A DNA stretch of 64,000 nt from the NCBI RefSeq assembly GCF_033115175.1, contig NC_084843.1, positions 58,382,474 to 58,446,473 on the forward strand, in the 5' to 3' direction. Shown one piece after another: positions 35,198 through 47,786 of the stretch. Under the pieces are notes generated by a model. The model ran no database searches. It was not told the DNA's origin and was given only the letters and a program-made list of their open reading frames with translations. A program made the translations under genes and the position numbers. This DNA is from Lepus europaeus (taxonomy: Eukaryota; Chordata; Mammalia; Lagomorpha; Leporidae). The stretch's first letter is position 1, and each line of letters opens with the position of its first letter.

Positions 35198-35535
35198 CTG
35201 GTGCTGTGGGGCAGTCGGTTAAGCCACTGCTTGCGACAGCCATATCCCATGTCAAGAGTTGCCGCTCCGAGGCGCAGCACCTCTGCTTCTGATCCAGCCT
35301 CCTGCTAATGCATCCTGGGAGGCAGTGGATGATGGCCCAAGTGTTTGGGCCCCTGCCACCCATGCAGGAGCCCCGGATGGAATTTCTAGCTTCTGGCTTT
35401 GGCCTGGCCCTGCCTTACTTGTTGGGGGGTATTTGGGAAGTAACCAGCCGGTGGAAAATACCTCTTTCTCTCTTTCTCTCTCCTTTTCTCTCTCTTGCTC
35501 TTTGTCACTTTGCTTCCAAGTAGATGAAAAGCAAA
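35198..35535 (+). repeat. C-SINE, older class
   Basis: Head AGCTGGTGCTGTGGGGCAG, body GGCAGTGGATGATGGC, extended TCTC tract at 35465-35500; tail degraded. Confidence 0.8.
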
Positions 35536-35539
35536 CATT

Positions 35540-36175
35540 AAAAACCCGTCAGATCTAAACATAATTTTCCCTTACAGGTAGTTTTATATAAAACTTTCAT
35601 CTTTTCCCTGAAATTTGACTAGAGCAGTGAGAGATTGCAATAAGCACAAAGATTCTTTTATTTCAAGGATGTTCTTAGTGAACAAAGCAGACATAGGAGT
35701 GGGCCAGGCAACTGTAACTTGATTTTGGCCATTTTCTCTTACTTGGGGACCTTAGGTGACAAACACAAACTGTGTTTCCTCTAAAATGGTTGTGTTAACA
35801 AACCTCACCTTAAACCCATAGTCCCCTTTCAGCCATGCCATGAATGTGCTGGTTCAACCTGGGTCTGGCTGCCCATGGGACACCTGTGCTCAGGGTGCTG
35901 GGCCTCACCAGGCCACTTCTCATGGCTTCTGCTCCCCACGCACACCAGCCCTGGGGAAGTGACCTCACTGGACAGGCCAGGACACTAATACCAACTCTCC
36001 CACTTTTCAGAGTGTCAGCTTTGAGGGCCTACCCTGGATTTTACTGAAAGTGGTTAGCTTTTGACAGTGAAGAGCTCAAACATTCTGCTATTTGGGTATC
36101 CACATACTACATACATTTCATTTAATTCGCCTTGTGTTTTTTTTTCCTCCTCTTCAAAATTTTTTTGGGGGGTTG
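35540..36175. other. STOX1 intron 1, unrecognised
   Basis: No repeat or exon recognised. Confidence 0.4.
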
Positions 36176-36177
36176 AG

Positions 36178-36512
36178 TTTTTTTTTTTTTTTTTTTAAGA
36201 TTTATTTATTTGAAAGGCAGAGTTACAGAGAAGCAGAGAGAGAGAGAAGTCTTCTTCTACCCGCTGGTTCACTTCTCCAAATGGCCGCAATAGCTAGAGC
36301 TGGGCCAATCTGAAGCCAGAGCCAGGAGCTTCTTCCGGGTCTCCTGCTTGGGTGCAGGGGCCCAAGGTCATGGGCCATCTTCCAGTGTTTTCCAGACCAC
36401 AGTAGAGAGCTGGATCAGAAGTCGAGCAGCTGGGAGATTGGAAGCAGCACTCCTGTGGGTTGCTGGCACCGCAGGCAGCAACCCCACCTGCTCTACCACA
36501 GCGCCGGCCCCC
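36178..36512 (-). repeat. C-SINE
   Basis: Poly(T), AAGATTTATTTATTTG at left; reversed head CCACAGCGCCGGCCCCC at right. Confidence 0.9.
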
Positions 36513-36528
36513 AAAAAGTTTTTAAAGG

Positions 36529-36708
36529 ATGCCTGGCTGCAACCTCTTTTTCCAGCTTCTTACTAAGGCAGACCCTGGGAGGCAGCAAGTGATGATGGTT
36601 CAAGTAGTTGCCACCCATGTCAGTGACCTGGTGTAGCCCTGGCTTTTGCGGTCAGTTGGGGATTGAACCAGCAAAGGGCCAATCTCTACTTTTCAAATAA
36701 ATAATTTG
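36529..36708 (+). repeat. C-SINE, 5'-truncated
   Basis: Starts inside the body (GGCTGCAACCTC); GGGAGGCAGCAAGTGATG and tail CAAATAAATAATT remain. Confidence 0.7.
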
Positions 36709-36709
36709 T

Positions 36710-39185
36710 AAAAATCCATCATGCTTTGCTTTCATCATAACTTGGAAATTAAAAAAATATTTTATATACCAAGTAAATCCCTTTGGAGTATAGCAACAGA
36801 ATCAAGTTAATAGCCATAGAAGTCCTTATAGAAAGCGTATCAGGCACGGATGGCCTCAGCTAGATGGTTCCATTGTGTTGATATTTTTTGTGAAACCAGT
36901 TTTTCAGCCCAAATGCTTCCTATTTCCTAAACACCCAAAAGCGCTGTGTAAACAGAGGGAACATCGTTGCCAACTGTTTATTTGCTCTCTGGCCCAGTCT
37001 TTCAGCCTCTGATCCCTGCTCCAGATCAAGGGTCAAAGGTCCCCAGCAGGCCAGGACTTCCGGGTGTGCTTCAATTACTCCGTAGTAGTTGGGGATAAAG
37101 CCACTGGGTCTGGCTTCTCTCATTGTGAAATCCAGTCGTATCTATATGTGGGATCCTCCACACAGAGTTCATTTTTGGAGAGAAACTCGCTAGGCTGTTG
37201 CCTTCCAAAAACAAAAGGAGTGCAAAAGCGATTGTAGCGTGGGTGTGAGTCCCATGATTGTCAGAGGTGTCCCCGTGGTAGGATTCACACACACATACCC
37301 CCCCGCTTTCCTGCACAAAGAGAAGGCTCTCGCTGATTTATGCACCTGAAACCGTCTCCTAGCAACGGACTATGAGGAAAGGCACCAAGATGCTTTCTCT
37401 GGACTTTGTCTAGCACAGGAGCTCCAACAGCAAAAAGGAAAAACAAAGGCAAGTCTCCTTCCTGGTGGGCAGTAGATTTGTTTACTCTTCGGAAATACAT
37501 AGTCCCACACCATGGTAGGAATTATGAATGAATTTTCCAAGAGCATCTTTGCATTTGGCAAGCAGTATTAGGATTCAAAAGTTGTTTGGAGGTTTAAAAA
37601 TCATGTAAGAAAAATCATGTTTCTCATACACTCTGTTAATGAACAGTAGCACTTTTTTGAAAAATATCTATTTTTAAACTTCTCTTTTGAACTAATTCTA
37701 GATTTACAGGGGGACACAAAGCAATGTATAGGAATGTTCTTCCTCAGCCCCAGAAAAAACCTATTTTGCCTCTTGGTTTGCTTTTGAAAAGAGGAAACAA
37801 ACTTCAGGATTGAATTAGAAAATGGGCTACTTCCGTTCTAGCCCAAAGGCATAGTGGTGACCAGCATCCTGTGCTCCCTCAGAGCATGGTTCTGTCACAG
37901 AAGTGGGCCACCAGCACACACTCTGGCTCACCTCCTCCCTTTCAGGGTCCTCCCCATGCCTGAATCAATGCTCCGAGTGACTTGGGTTTAGGGAAAGTGT
38001 GAAATGAGTGAGGCTTCAGGGAGGATTGTGCGGCCAGGCAAAGCCCTGTTCGCTTTCGCCTTCTCTTTCTCCTCCCACGCTCTAGCCCTCATGGAGGGGA
38101 GATCTTCCCCGGCCCCTCCCCTCTTTTTAGATTGAGGGCCTTTAGTCCAGTGAGGACTGGGCCATCAATTCAAGGTCACCTGTTTTGAGAGGTGCAGAAG
38201 AGATGTAAACATTTAAAGTCACTTGTTTTAAACTAAGCATGTAAGGTTATATTAAAGGAGGATAAAAACATTGAAAGTCGTGCTTTAATTTCACCTTTTG
38301 ATTGGTTGAGGAGGGAGATGAAAGAGAAGTAAATCTGAGATGCAGAGGGAAATAAGAGAGACACAAAGGAGACGCCACAGGGAGAGAGGCTTAGGAACCT
38401 TAGCTTGGAGGTCAGTTTCAAGGAGGATTTTGAGTTGCCAGTTGCAAGGCATCATCTATAAGCGCCCTTTTGAAATGCTAATTAATTGATGAGCCATTCA
38501 TCCTTGCTTCCCGGAATGCTGTTGGCACCCACACACCATCCGATGGGAGAGCCACAACCACACCAAGACAGCAGAAGCAGACAGCAGTCCCACCCTGTGA
38601 TGCTGCCGTCCAGGCCCAGAGACACCATCTGCCGGGGAGAGAAGCTCAGCTGAACGAGGGAATAGAGCAATGTGATGCTGAACATCAGACAGCTTTCTTA
38701 GGGAAGTCCTTATCTTCATGCAGATATGAGCTGGCCTCTCTAGCTCTCATCCATTTCCATTGGAAATTGCCGCCTCTGCCAAAGGCAAGGCTTTGAGACT
38801 TGGGGCTTCTCTACAGTCTTATGTTTGAATTTCCCAGAATATCTCAAACCCCCTTCCCACAACCCACCCCTCACTCCTACTGTTGTCTCCTCCCAGTCAT
38901 GTCCTCTCTCGTCTAACTTAATAGAGAGCAGATGCCCGTGCTGTGCTAATGTTTCGCCCTTTCTGCCTCAATGTGTTTCTGGTCTTCTACCTCTCTCTCT
39001 TCTCAACCTCAGACAAAGTATTATCTTCTCATTGCTAAGCTAGTTCCTCTACCTGTGCTCCTGATACACATTCCCTCTCCCCTTCCTGGGATCCTGCTAT
39101 CTTCCTGGTCTTTGCTCTCCTAGAATCATTTCCATCAGCTCCACGGAGTCTTTCCTTTCTTCGTTTTTCAAGGCAGAGATCTTTT
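36710..39185. other. STOX1 intron 1, repeat-poor stretch
   Basis: About 2.5 kb without C-SINEs or recognised old repeats, and no supported exon. A pyrimidine-rich portion at 38830-39130 may be an unrecognised old element. Confidence 0.4.
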
Positions 39186-39198
39186 AAGAAAATCACAG

Positions 39199-39507
39199 AA
39201 GGGATAGGGTATTGTGGCCCAGTGGATTAAGCCACCACTTGAGGCGCACACATCCCACATCAGACTGCCTGGATTGAGTCTGAAGCTACTCCATTTCTGA
39301 TCCAGCTTCCCCTAATGTGTTCCTGGGAGGCAGCAAGGGTTGGCTCAAGTGGCTTAGTCTCTGTCGCCCATGTGGGAGACCCACATGGAGTTTCAGACTC
39401 CAGGAATTGGCTTGCTCCAGCCCTTGCTGTTGAGGGTATTTGAGGCATGGACCAGCAGATGAAAGATGTTCTGTCTCTCTCTCTGTCACTCTGCCTTCCA
39501 AATAAAT
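39199..39507 (+). repeat. C-SINE, older class, with target-site duplication
   Basis: Flanked by AAGAAAATCACA at 39186-39197 and 39508-39519. The preserved duplication suggests a moderately recent insertion for this class. Confidence 0.9.
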
Positions 39508-39604
39508 AAGAAAATCACAACATACACAGTCATATTCGCATGTGCTGATTCCTCCCTCGTTTTATGATCTACTTTTCTCCATTTCACAGTCAGGTTTCTG
39601 ATAC

Positions 39605-39946
39605 CAGTGATCTGGAACACTTTCATCCGGGATGACTTGGCCCTTGCAGGGGACATTTGGCAGTGCCTAGAGGCATTTTTTTGTTGCTGCAACCATGGGA
39701 AATGCTGCTTTTACTATAGAGGCCAGGGATGCTATTAAATATCCTGCACTGCAAAGGACAGTCCTCCTTCCCCCAGCAAAGACTTAGCTGGCTGGTGTGA
39801 CCAACCAGCTGTGTTTGCCTCTGACTTTCCCAGTTGTTGCCCTGGAAGCCCTGTTTCCCAGGAGACCTCTCAGTCCTGGAGATACTGAGATTTTTGGCCA
39901 CTCTCTCTGGCCCTGAATGTCAAAAGTGCCATAGCCAAGAAACCCT
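39605..39946 (+). mobile_element. MER20 (hAT-Charlie) DNA transposon fossil
   Basis: Starts CAGTGATCTGGAACACTTTC, contains GGGGACATTTGGCAGTGCCT and GAGGCCAGGGATGCTATTAA, and ends GCCATAGCCAAGAAACCCTG. These are the MER20 landmarks in order. At 342 bp it exceeds the roughly 220-bp consensus, and about 39789-39895 does not fit and looks like an insertion. Confidence 0.85.
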
Positions 39947-40032
39947 GCTCTTAAAGACCTGTTCGCTTCACTTTTAATCTCACCAAGTTCCTTCCCTTCA
40001 ATTTGACCTTTACTTTCTGTCTTCTACTGAAA

Positions 40033-40390
40033 GTTTTCTTTTTTTTTTATTATTATTATTTTTTTAATTTTCACAGGCAGAGTGGACAGTGAGAGAGAGA
40101 GAGAGACAGAGAAAAAGGTCTTCCTTTGCCGTTGGTTCACCCTCCAATGGCCGCTGCGGCCAGCACGCCACGCTGATCGAAGCCAGGAGCCAGGTGCTTC
40201 TCCTGGTCTCCCATGGGGTGCAGGGCCCAAGCACTTGGGCCATCCTCCACTGCACTCCCTGGCCACAGCAGAGAGCTGGCCTGGAAGAGGGGCAACTGGG
40301 ACAGAATCCGGCGCCCCAAGCGGGACTAGAACCTGGTGTGCCGGCGGCGCTAGGCGGAGGATTAGCCTCGTGAGCCACGGCGCTGGCCTT
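40033..40390 (-). repeat. C-SINE, young class
   Basis: Reversed A-rich end (with TTATTATTATTA), reversed young head GAGCCACGGCGCTGGCC at right. Near-consensus. Confidence 0.95.
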
Positions 40391-40452
40391 TTTTTTTTGA
40401 AACAGTTTTCTTGAATGTCACCAGTGAACACCTTCCCATCCAGAAATCCAGG

Positions 40453-40610
40453 GGCAAGCATGTGGCCTCGTGGATGAGATGCCGCCTGAGATGTTGAGAT
40501 GCCTGCATCCCCTGTCTGAGTGCCTGGGTTCCACACCTGGCTCCACTCCCGACTCCAGCTTTCTGCTAATGTGAACCCTAGGAGGCAGAGGTGATGGCCA
40601 AAGACAATCT
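40453..40610 (+). repeat. C-SINE, older class, 3'-truncated
   Basis: Head ATGTGGCCTCGTGGATGAG and body to GGCAGAGGTGATGGCC, then cut by the next SINE. Confidence 0.7.
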
Positions 40611-40912
40611 GAGGGCCAGCATTGTGGTGTAGCAGGTAAAGCCCCTGCCTGCAATGCTGATATCCCTTAGGGGTGCCACTTCATGTCCCAGCAGCTCCAG
40701 TTCCCATCCAGCTCCCTGCTATGGCCTGGGAAAGCAGCAGAGGATGACCCAAGTACTTGGGCCCCTGTCCCTGACATGGGAGTCCTGGAAGAAGCTCCTG
40801 GCTTTGGCCTGGCCCAGCTCTGACCATTGCAGCCATTTGGGGAGTGAACCAACTGATGAAAGATCCCCCTCTCTCTCTGTAATTCTGCCTTTCAAATAAA
40901 TAAATCCTCAAA
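40611..40912 (+). repeat. C-SINE, left arm of an inverted pair
   Basis: Head GAGGGCCAGCATTGTGGTG to tail CAAATAAATAAATCC. Faces the next element tail to tail. Confidence 0.9.
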
Positions 40913-40919
40913 GAAAATA

Positions 40920-41244
40920 TTTTTTAAAAAAGATTTATTTATTTCAGAGGCAGAGTTACAGAGAGGTAGAGGCAGGGAGAAGAAAGAGAGAGAGAGAGAA
41001 GTCTTCCATCCGCTGATTCACTCCCCAAATGGCTGCAATGGCTGGAACTGGGCCGATCCAAAGTCAGGAGCTTTTTCTGGGTCTCTCATGTGGGTGCAGA
41101 GGCCCAAGGACTTCCACTGCTTTCTCAGACCATTAGCAGAGAGCTGGATTGGAAGTGGAGCAGCTGGGACTCGAACCAGCGCCCGTATGGGATGCCGGCC
41201 CTGCAGGCAGCAGCTTTACCCACTACACCACAACACTGTTCCCA
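40920..41244 (-). repeat. C-SINE, right arm of an inverted pair
   Basis: Reversed tail AAAAGATTTATTTATTTC begins a few bases after the previous SINE's tail; reversed head ACACCACAACACTGTTCCC at right. Confidence 0.9.
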
Positions 41245-41395
41245 GAAAAGAAAATTTTACAAAAAACACCCAATAGCCTTTCTTCTTAACCTTTTTTTTT
41301 CTAGAATTTGACACTCTTGGTTGTCTCTCCCACCCTCATTACTATACCTTCTCTTTTTTTTGTGGGTTACTTGTTCTGTTCTCTTAAGTATAGTC

Positions 41396-41690
41396 TTGGG
41401 GTGGCTTGTGCTCCAGCAATTAAGCTTCTGCTTGGGACACCTGCCTTCTATATGGAGTGTCTGGGATTGAGCCTGGGTTTCTGCTCTCCTCTCCTGGTTC
41501 CTGCTAATGTGCACTCTGGGAGGTGGTGCTCATCTGCATTGGGTCCCTGCCGCCCACATGGAACACCTGCAATGGATTCTGGTCTTCTGGCTTTGGTCTG
41601 GCCCAGTCCAGGCTGTTCTAGGTATTTGGGAGTGAACCAATGGATGGGAGCTCTGTCTCTTGGCCTTTCAAATAAATAAAATTGAAAAAA
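41396..41690 (+). repeat. C-SINE, older class
   Basis: Head GGGGTGGCTTGTGCTCCAGC; tail CAAATAAATAAAATTG. Confidence 0.8.
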
Positions 41691-41701
41691 ATCAATTACT
41701 T

Positions 41702-41775
41702 AGGGCAGGCATTTGGTAAAGCTGTTAAGTAGGCACGTGGGATATGCCCAGGCTTGAGTCCCGCCTCAAAATGTA
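41702..41775 (+). repeat. C-SINE head fragment
   Basis: GGGCAGGCATTTGGTAAAGC and CTTGAGTCCCGCCTC are older-class head pieces; the body is lost. Confidence 0.6.
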
Positions 41776-41874
41776 TTCCTCTCATGTTCAGACCTCATCT
41801 TCATTATTTGATTCCAACAGAAGTCCTAAAGAATCTCAATCTCAGCCTGAGAAATGGCAGGTTAAGAACATTTA

Positions 41875-42197
41875 TTTTTTTAAAAAGATTTTATTTATTT
41901 ATTTGTCAGGTAGAGTTACAGACAGTGAGAGAGAAAAGGGTCTTCCTTCTGTTGGTTCACTCCCCAAATGGCCGCAATGGCCGGAGCTACGCCAATGCGA
42001 AGCCAGGGGCCAGGTGCTTCCTCCTGGTCTCCCTTGCGGGTGCAGGGGCCCAAACCCTTGGACCATCTTCTACTGATTTCCCAGGCCGCAGCAGAGAGCC
42101 GGACTAGAAGAGGAACCAGCGGGACTAGAACCGGTGACCATATGGGGTGCCAGTGCTGTAGGCGGAGGATTAACCTACTGCGCCATGCACTGGCCCC
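41875..42197 (-). repeat. C-SINE with 15-bp target-site duplication
   Basis: Flanked by a perfect GGTTAAGAACATTTA at 41860-41874 and 42198-42212. Near-consensus. Confidence 0.95.
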
Positions 42198-42369
42198 GGT
42201 TAAGAACATTTAACATGTTAACTATGAGGAAAGGCAATATGACCCAGCATACATTTCTAGATTCATGGTTCACTGTGGTCCTATATAGGCCTTGCCTTGA
42301 ATGCTATCCAACCAGAATAACTAAATTGATGCTTTTACATGTCTTGTGCTTTTCTTCTTACATGGTTGT

Positions 42370-42713
42370 TGTTTTTTGTTTGTTTGTTTGTTTGTTTGAA
42401 CAGGCAGAGTTAGACAGTGAGAGAGAGAGACAGAGAGAAAGGTCTTCCTTCCGTTGGTTCACCCCCCAAATGGCTGCTACGGCCGGCACGCTGCACCAAT
42501 CCAAAGGCAGGAGCCAGGTGCTTCCTCCTGGTCTCCCATGCTGGTGCAGGGCCCAAGCACTTGGGCCATCCTCCACTGCCTTCCCGGGCCACAGCAAAGA
42601 GCTGGACTGGAAGAGGAGCAACTGGGACAGAATCCGGCACCCTGACCGGGACTAGAACCGGGGGTGCTGGCGTGCAGGCAGAGGATTAGCCTAGTGAGCC
42701 GCAGCGCTGGCCT
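42370..42713 (-). repeat. C-SINE, young class
   Basis: Reversed A-rich end is a GTTT repeat; reversed young head AGCCGCAGCGCTGGCC at right. Partial duplication ACATGGTT on both sides. Confidence 0.9.
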
Positions 42714-42719
42714 AACATG

Positions 42720-43240
42720 GTTTTGCTCCATGTCTTCATGCTGACTGGGAACCATTTCTGCCTTTTCCTTCTTCAGATCTTTCTAATCACCCCAGTCAGC
42801 AAAGTGTGGAATGGTAACAATACCCAGTCAGAAGGCCTATTTTTGTCACTTTACTTGCTTTTAGACAATTACTTGAGCTTTCTATAACTTTATTTTAAAT
42901 AAGGGAATAATCACCTCTACCTTTAAGATATCTAAGGTGAAAAAAGTGCTTTGAAAGATGTATACTGTTTTATAAGCATTGTCTAACCTGAGCTGGTAGC
43001 AGGTTGTGCCTTTCTTGGTGAAATTCCTGTCTCTTGCTGGTAAAGTTGTAGATAGAGACCAGAAAGCAAAACTTTTTCTTCCGTAATTTCTGTCACTGCG
43101 CATGCCATGTTAACAGGTTCTGATGAAGGAATAGCACCTTCACCTTTATGGTCTTGGTAGCTATTTTTGCTTCACTAATTCCAAACACTTTATTCTGTAT
43201 CAGACTTCTCACCGCTCCCCTCTTCTTATCTCCGATTTAG
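42720..43240. other. STOX1 intron 1, 3' end
   Basis: Unique-looking, closing with a good polypyrimidine tract and the acceptor ATTTAG before exon 2. Confidence 0.6.
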
Positions 43241-43393
43241 GTGATGTCTTTCCAGTGCAGATGAACCCGATAGCGCAATCTCAGTTTGTGCCCTTGGCTG
43301 AAGTTGTGTGCTGTGCTGTATCTGATATGAATGCAGCTCAGACTGTGGTCACACAGGAATCGCTTTTGGAGCATCTGATGAGACATTACCCAG
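43241..43393 (+). CDS. STOX1: STOX1 coding exon 2 (winged-helix, N-terminal part)
   Basis: Encodes the end of codon 104 through the first base of codon 155: the beginning of the storkhead-box winged-helix domain, which contacts DNA. The translation starts [20 protein letters not shown] and ends [10 protein letters not shown], very close to human. The acceptor is CCGATTTAG and the donor G|GTAGAAG at 43394. Its 153 nt keep the frame with both neighbours. Codon 153, TAC at 43387-43389, is the position of the human Y153H variant linked to pre-eclampsia; this genome carries tyrosine. Skipping the exon would remove 51 codons in frame and break the DNA-binding fold. Confidence 0.97.
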
Positions 43394-43600
43394 GTAGAAG
43401 AATAATACATATTTCTCTATTTGCAGGTTATTGTATGTTTTTGGTTTCTGTTTATAGATAATGATAAACACATGTGTAAACTAGGTGATACTCTTTTAAA
43501 AAAAATTCTACAGAGTCTTAAATCAGAATCTTGCTAGAAAAAGTCTTGCATTAACAAATTGGATGAGGGTATTTCTTTTACTTTCCAGATGAACTTTTTT
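43394..43600. other. STOX1 intron 2, start
   Basis: Short unique stretch ending at the target site of the next SINE. Intron 2 runs to 48130. Confidence 0.5.
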
Positions 43601-43858
43601 TTTTTTTAAAGATTTATTTAATTTATTTGAGAGGTAGAATTACAGAGAGAGAGGTCTTCCATCTGCTAGTTCACTCCTCATATGGCTGCAATGGCCAGAG
43701 CTGGGCCAATCTGAAGCCAAGAGCCAGGAACGTCCTCCGGGTTTCCCATGTGGGTACAGGGGCCCAAGCATTGGGTCATCTTCTACTGCTTTCCCAGGCC
43801 ATAGCAGAGAGCTGGGTTGGAAGTGGAGCAGCCGGGACTTGAACTGATGTTGGCCCCT
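43601..43858 (-). repeat. C-SINE, 5'-truncated, with target-site duplication
   Basis: Flanked by AGATGAACTTTTT at 43587-43599 and 43859-43871. The right end jumps from the body to TGTTGGCCCCT, so most of the tRNA-like head is missing. Confidence 0.9.
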
Positions 43859-43871
43859 AGATGAACTTTTT

Positions 43872-44114
43872 CTAAAATTACATGTTTATAGCAGTAAATA
43901 AATCAGACTCTGTAGAAACGAGTACAAAGCAAAAAGTTCATCTCCCACTTCAATTTTTCTGTTCACTCATCCCAGAAATGATGACTGCTGCTGTTTATGG
44001 TTTCTTATGTATGCTTTCATAAATTAATTTGAATACAAATATCTTTTTGATAACATAAATTGGATTATTCTGTGCATTCCCTTTGTACTTTTTTGAAATT
44101 CAAAAACATTAAAA
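43872..44114 (-). mobile_element. Old L1/HAL1-like fragment
   Basis: The AT-rich texture (TTCTTATGTATGCTTTCATA, TGGATTATTCTGTGCATTCC) is that of a reversed ancient L1-type 3' region. Further pieces may lie at 44401-44560 and 44898-45060, separated by SINEs. Confidence 0.35.
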
Positions 44115-44115
44115 A

Positions 44116-44400
44116 CAGGTAAAGCCTCTGCCTGTGATGCTGGCATCCCACATGGGTACCACTTTGAGTCCCAGCTGCTCCATTTCTGATCCGGCTCCCT
44201 GCTTTCCGGCCTGGGAAAGCAGTGGAGGATGAGCCCAAGTGCTTGGGCCCCTGCATTCATGTGGGAGCCTGGAAGAAGCTCCTGGCTCCTGGCTTCAGTG
44301 CGGCCTAGCTGCGGCCATTGTGGCCACTGGGGTGAGTGAACCAGCGGATAGATCTGTCCCTCCCTCCTCTGTTAACTCTGCCTTTCAAATTAATAAATTT
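44116..44400 (+). repeat. C-SINE, 5'-truncated
   Basis: Starts at CAGGTAAAGCCTCTGCC, lacking the first head bases; tail CAAATTAATAAATT. Confidence 0.85.
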
Positions 44401-44575
44401 TAAAAAATAAAAACATATCATTGAGGTCATTCCATACCAGCATATTTTGATCTCATTTTTAAAAAATAGTTGCATTATTTCCTAATACATGACTGTGGAA
44501 GGATATTTTAAAATTTCTTTTATTTAAATTTATATTATTTCATTTATATTTTGCCATTATAAAATGAATATACTT

Positions 44576-44882
44576 GGGGCCAACACTGTGGAGAAGTGGG
44601 TTAAGCATCCTCCTGCGGTGCCTGCATTCTGTATGGGTGTTGGTTTGTGTCCTGGCTGCTCCTCTTCTGATCCAGCTCCCCGCTATGGCCTGGGAAAGCA
44701 GTAGAAGATGGTCCAAGTCCTTGGCTCCTGCACCCATGTGGGAGACATGGAAGAAGCTCCTGGCTTTGGGTCGGCCCAATTCTGGCCATTGCAGCCATGT
44801 GGGGAGTAAACCAGTGGATGAAAGATCTCTGTCTCTCCTTGTGTCTATTTGTAGTTCTAACTCTCTCAAAATAAATCTTTAA
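44576..44882 (+). repeat. C-SINE with target-site duplication
   Basis: Flanked by AAAATGAATATACTT at 44561-44575 and 44883-44897. Confidence 0.95.
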
Positions 44883-45186
44883 AAAATGAATATACTTATA
44901 GAAACATCCAGAAAACATACAAAAATGACTACTCAAAATACTACTACCCTAAAGGAAACTACTGTTAACATAATGATATATTTTCTGTTTTTTTATACCA
45001 ACATTTTAAACTTTTTTTTTTTAACATTTTGAGCTCTGCTATTTAGAAAAGGGAATTTCTTCTAACATTGTTATCTTTTGCTTTGACAAAGTACCTCATG
45101 TAAATGGCGAATTGTCTTTCTTCACCTAAGCACAGACTGGTTTTTATCTTTTTTTTTTTTTTTTTTTTTTGAAAATAAAGGTTTGC

Positions 45187-45192
45187 TTTATT
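45187..45192 (-). terminator. Polyadenylation signal of the MTFR1 copy
   Basis: AATAAA on the minus strand, about 17 nt before the copied poly(A) tail begins at 45170. This shows that the source transcript used this site. Confidence 0.85.
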
Positions 45193-46668
45193 TTAAAACA
45201 ATAACTAATTGAAGCACTAGCCAAAATTCAATACTGATACAAAATATAAGTTTCTTGGGAGGTCAAAATATGTCAGGCGAATTTTCTTAACTTCTTTGAA
45301 GGCAGAAATTTTAAATAATATAAAACAATTAGAAACAATGCAAGAATATGTAAAATAAGCCAGTTTAAATTTAGCTGAATAACCAAACCATGTAAATTAC
45401 CTCAGTTTTTGTTAATATTTAAGCAGAACAACATAAATTTTTAAATAACTTAAAGGTGAATGTCTATTCGTGTTTCTTACTCCTCCCAGGAAGTATAACT
45501 GGTTTTTTTTTTCCCCTAAACTAGATTTAAATAATACAAATACTTACTCATGGTAGGAGATTCTGGCATTAACTACAGCTGAGTTTATCAGAAACAGAAA
45601 ATCATGTGAGCTTATTAAGCATTTAAAAGTAATCAGTTACAGCAAGTACTTAGAAGCCCTAGATTAGAAAGGCAGGTCTCCACTTTCTAATAACACCTAA
45701 GGTTTATACTGCATAATATAATTCATTGGAACAGCATTCTATAAATGACAAATAATTTATAGAAATTTGCCTATTCAATAATGTTTCATTAAAAATTTTA
45801 ATATTTGGCCAAAATATTAACTTTATAAACTCCATTATGCTGACATCTCCAGAAGTATTAAATTAGCAACATGTCACCTTTATGATGCCATTCATGAAAC
45901 AGAAAAGAAAGTGGTACGTTTCTAGTTTTTAGTTAAAAAGGGATTTAATTCAGCAATATGATTTGTCCCTATTTGGAAAATTACATTTTCATCCTCAGCA
46001 CTGCATGGCAATGAGGCAAAAGCAGCTTTCCTTTAGTGGAAGGCATTGTGGAATCTGAGCATTGAACATCATCTGGTTCTTACTCAAACCCAGCTCCAAA
46101 AAATGTGAGAATCTAAGATATAAGTTCTGTTCAAGGCAAGAAGATTCCAATCTCAAATATTTCACTCCAACAACTTATGTTATAGCAGCTGTTACATCAC
46201 TGAATCGGAAATGATCACAGAAAACAATGATGGTAACAGTACCCTTCATTGCTGTCATCAGTACTAATTTTTACATAAACTGTCTTACATCCAAATATAT
46301 GCATATAAAACATTTGAATAGATAAATTAGTGTTAATTTAAAATGCACAGTAACATTCACAAGTGTCCTTCTAAATGTTCTGAAATTGTACAAGTTTTTT
46401 AAGACTGAAAACCCAAACATTCTGGCTACACATAAGCAACAGGTCAGAACTTGCAACACGACAGAATTCCAGAACTGACGATGAATAAAAGCAAAAACCA
46501 AACATCTAGTACTTTTCGTTATTGCTTTGTCCTCTAATTAGGTTAAAAAAGGAGACCACTGAATACTAAAGTCAGGATTTACTAAATAATGTTGATTTCT
46601 ACTAGCCAAACACAGCCCTCAAAAACCAACAGCTGAACCCAGGATAGTCTTTCTCAGCATACTGTCTA

Positions 46669-47673
<1,005 letters not shown>

Positions 47674-47786
47674 TTAGATGGCAAAGTCTCCCCGAATTTG
47701 CATTTCAAGTGTTTCAGGCATACATAGCAGCACATGGTCCATAAAGCACACTCGGCCGCGCGGCACCCAGCCGGTTTTTATCTTTT

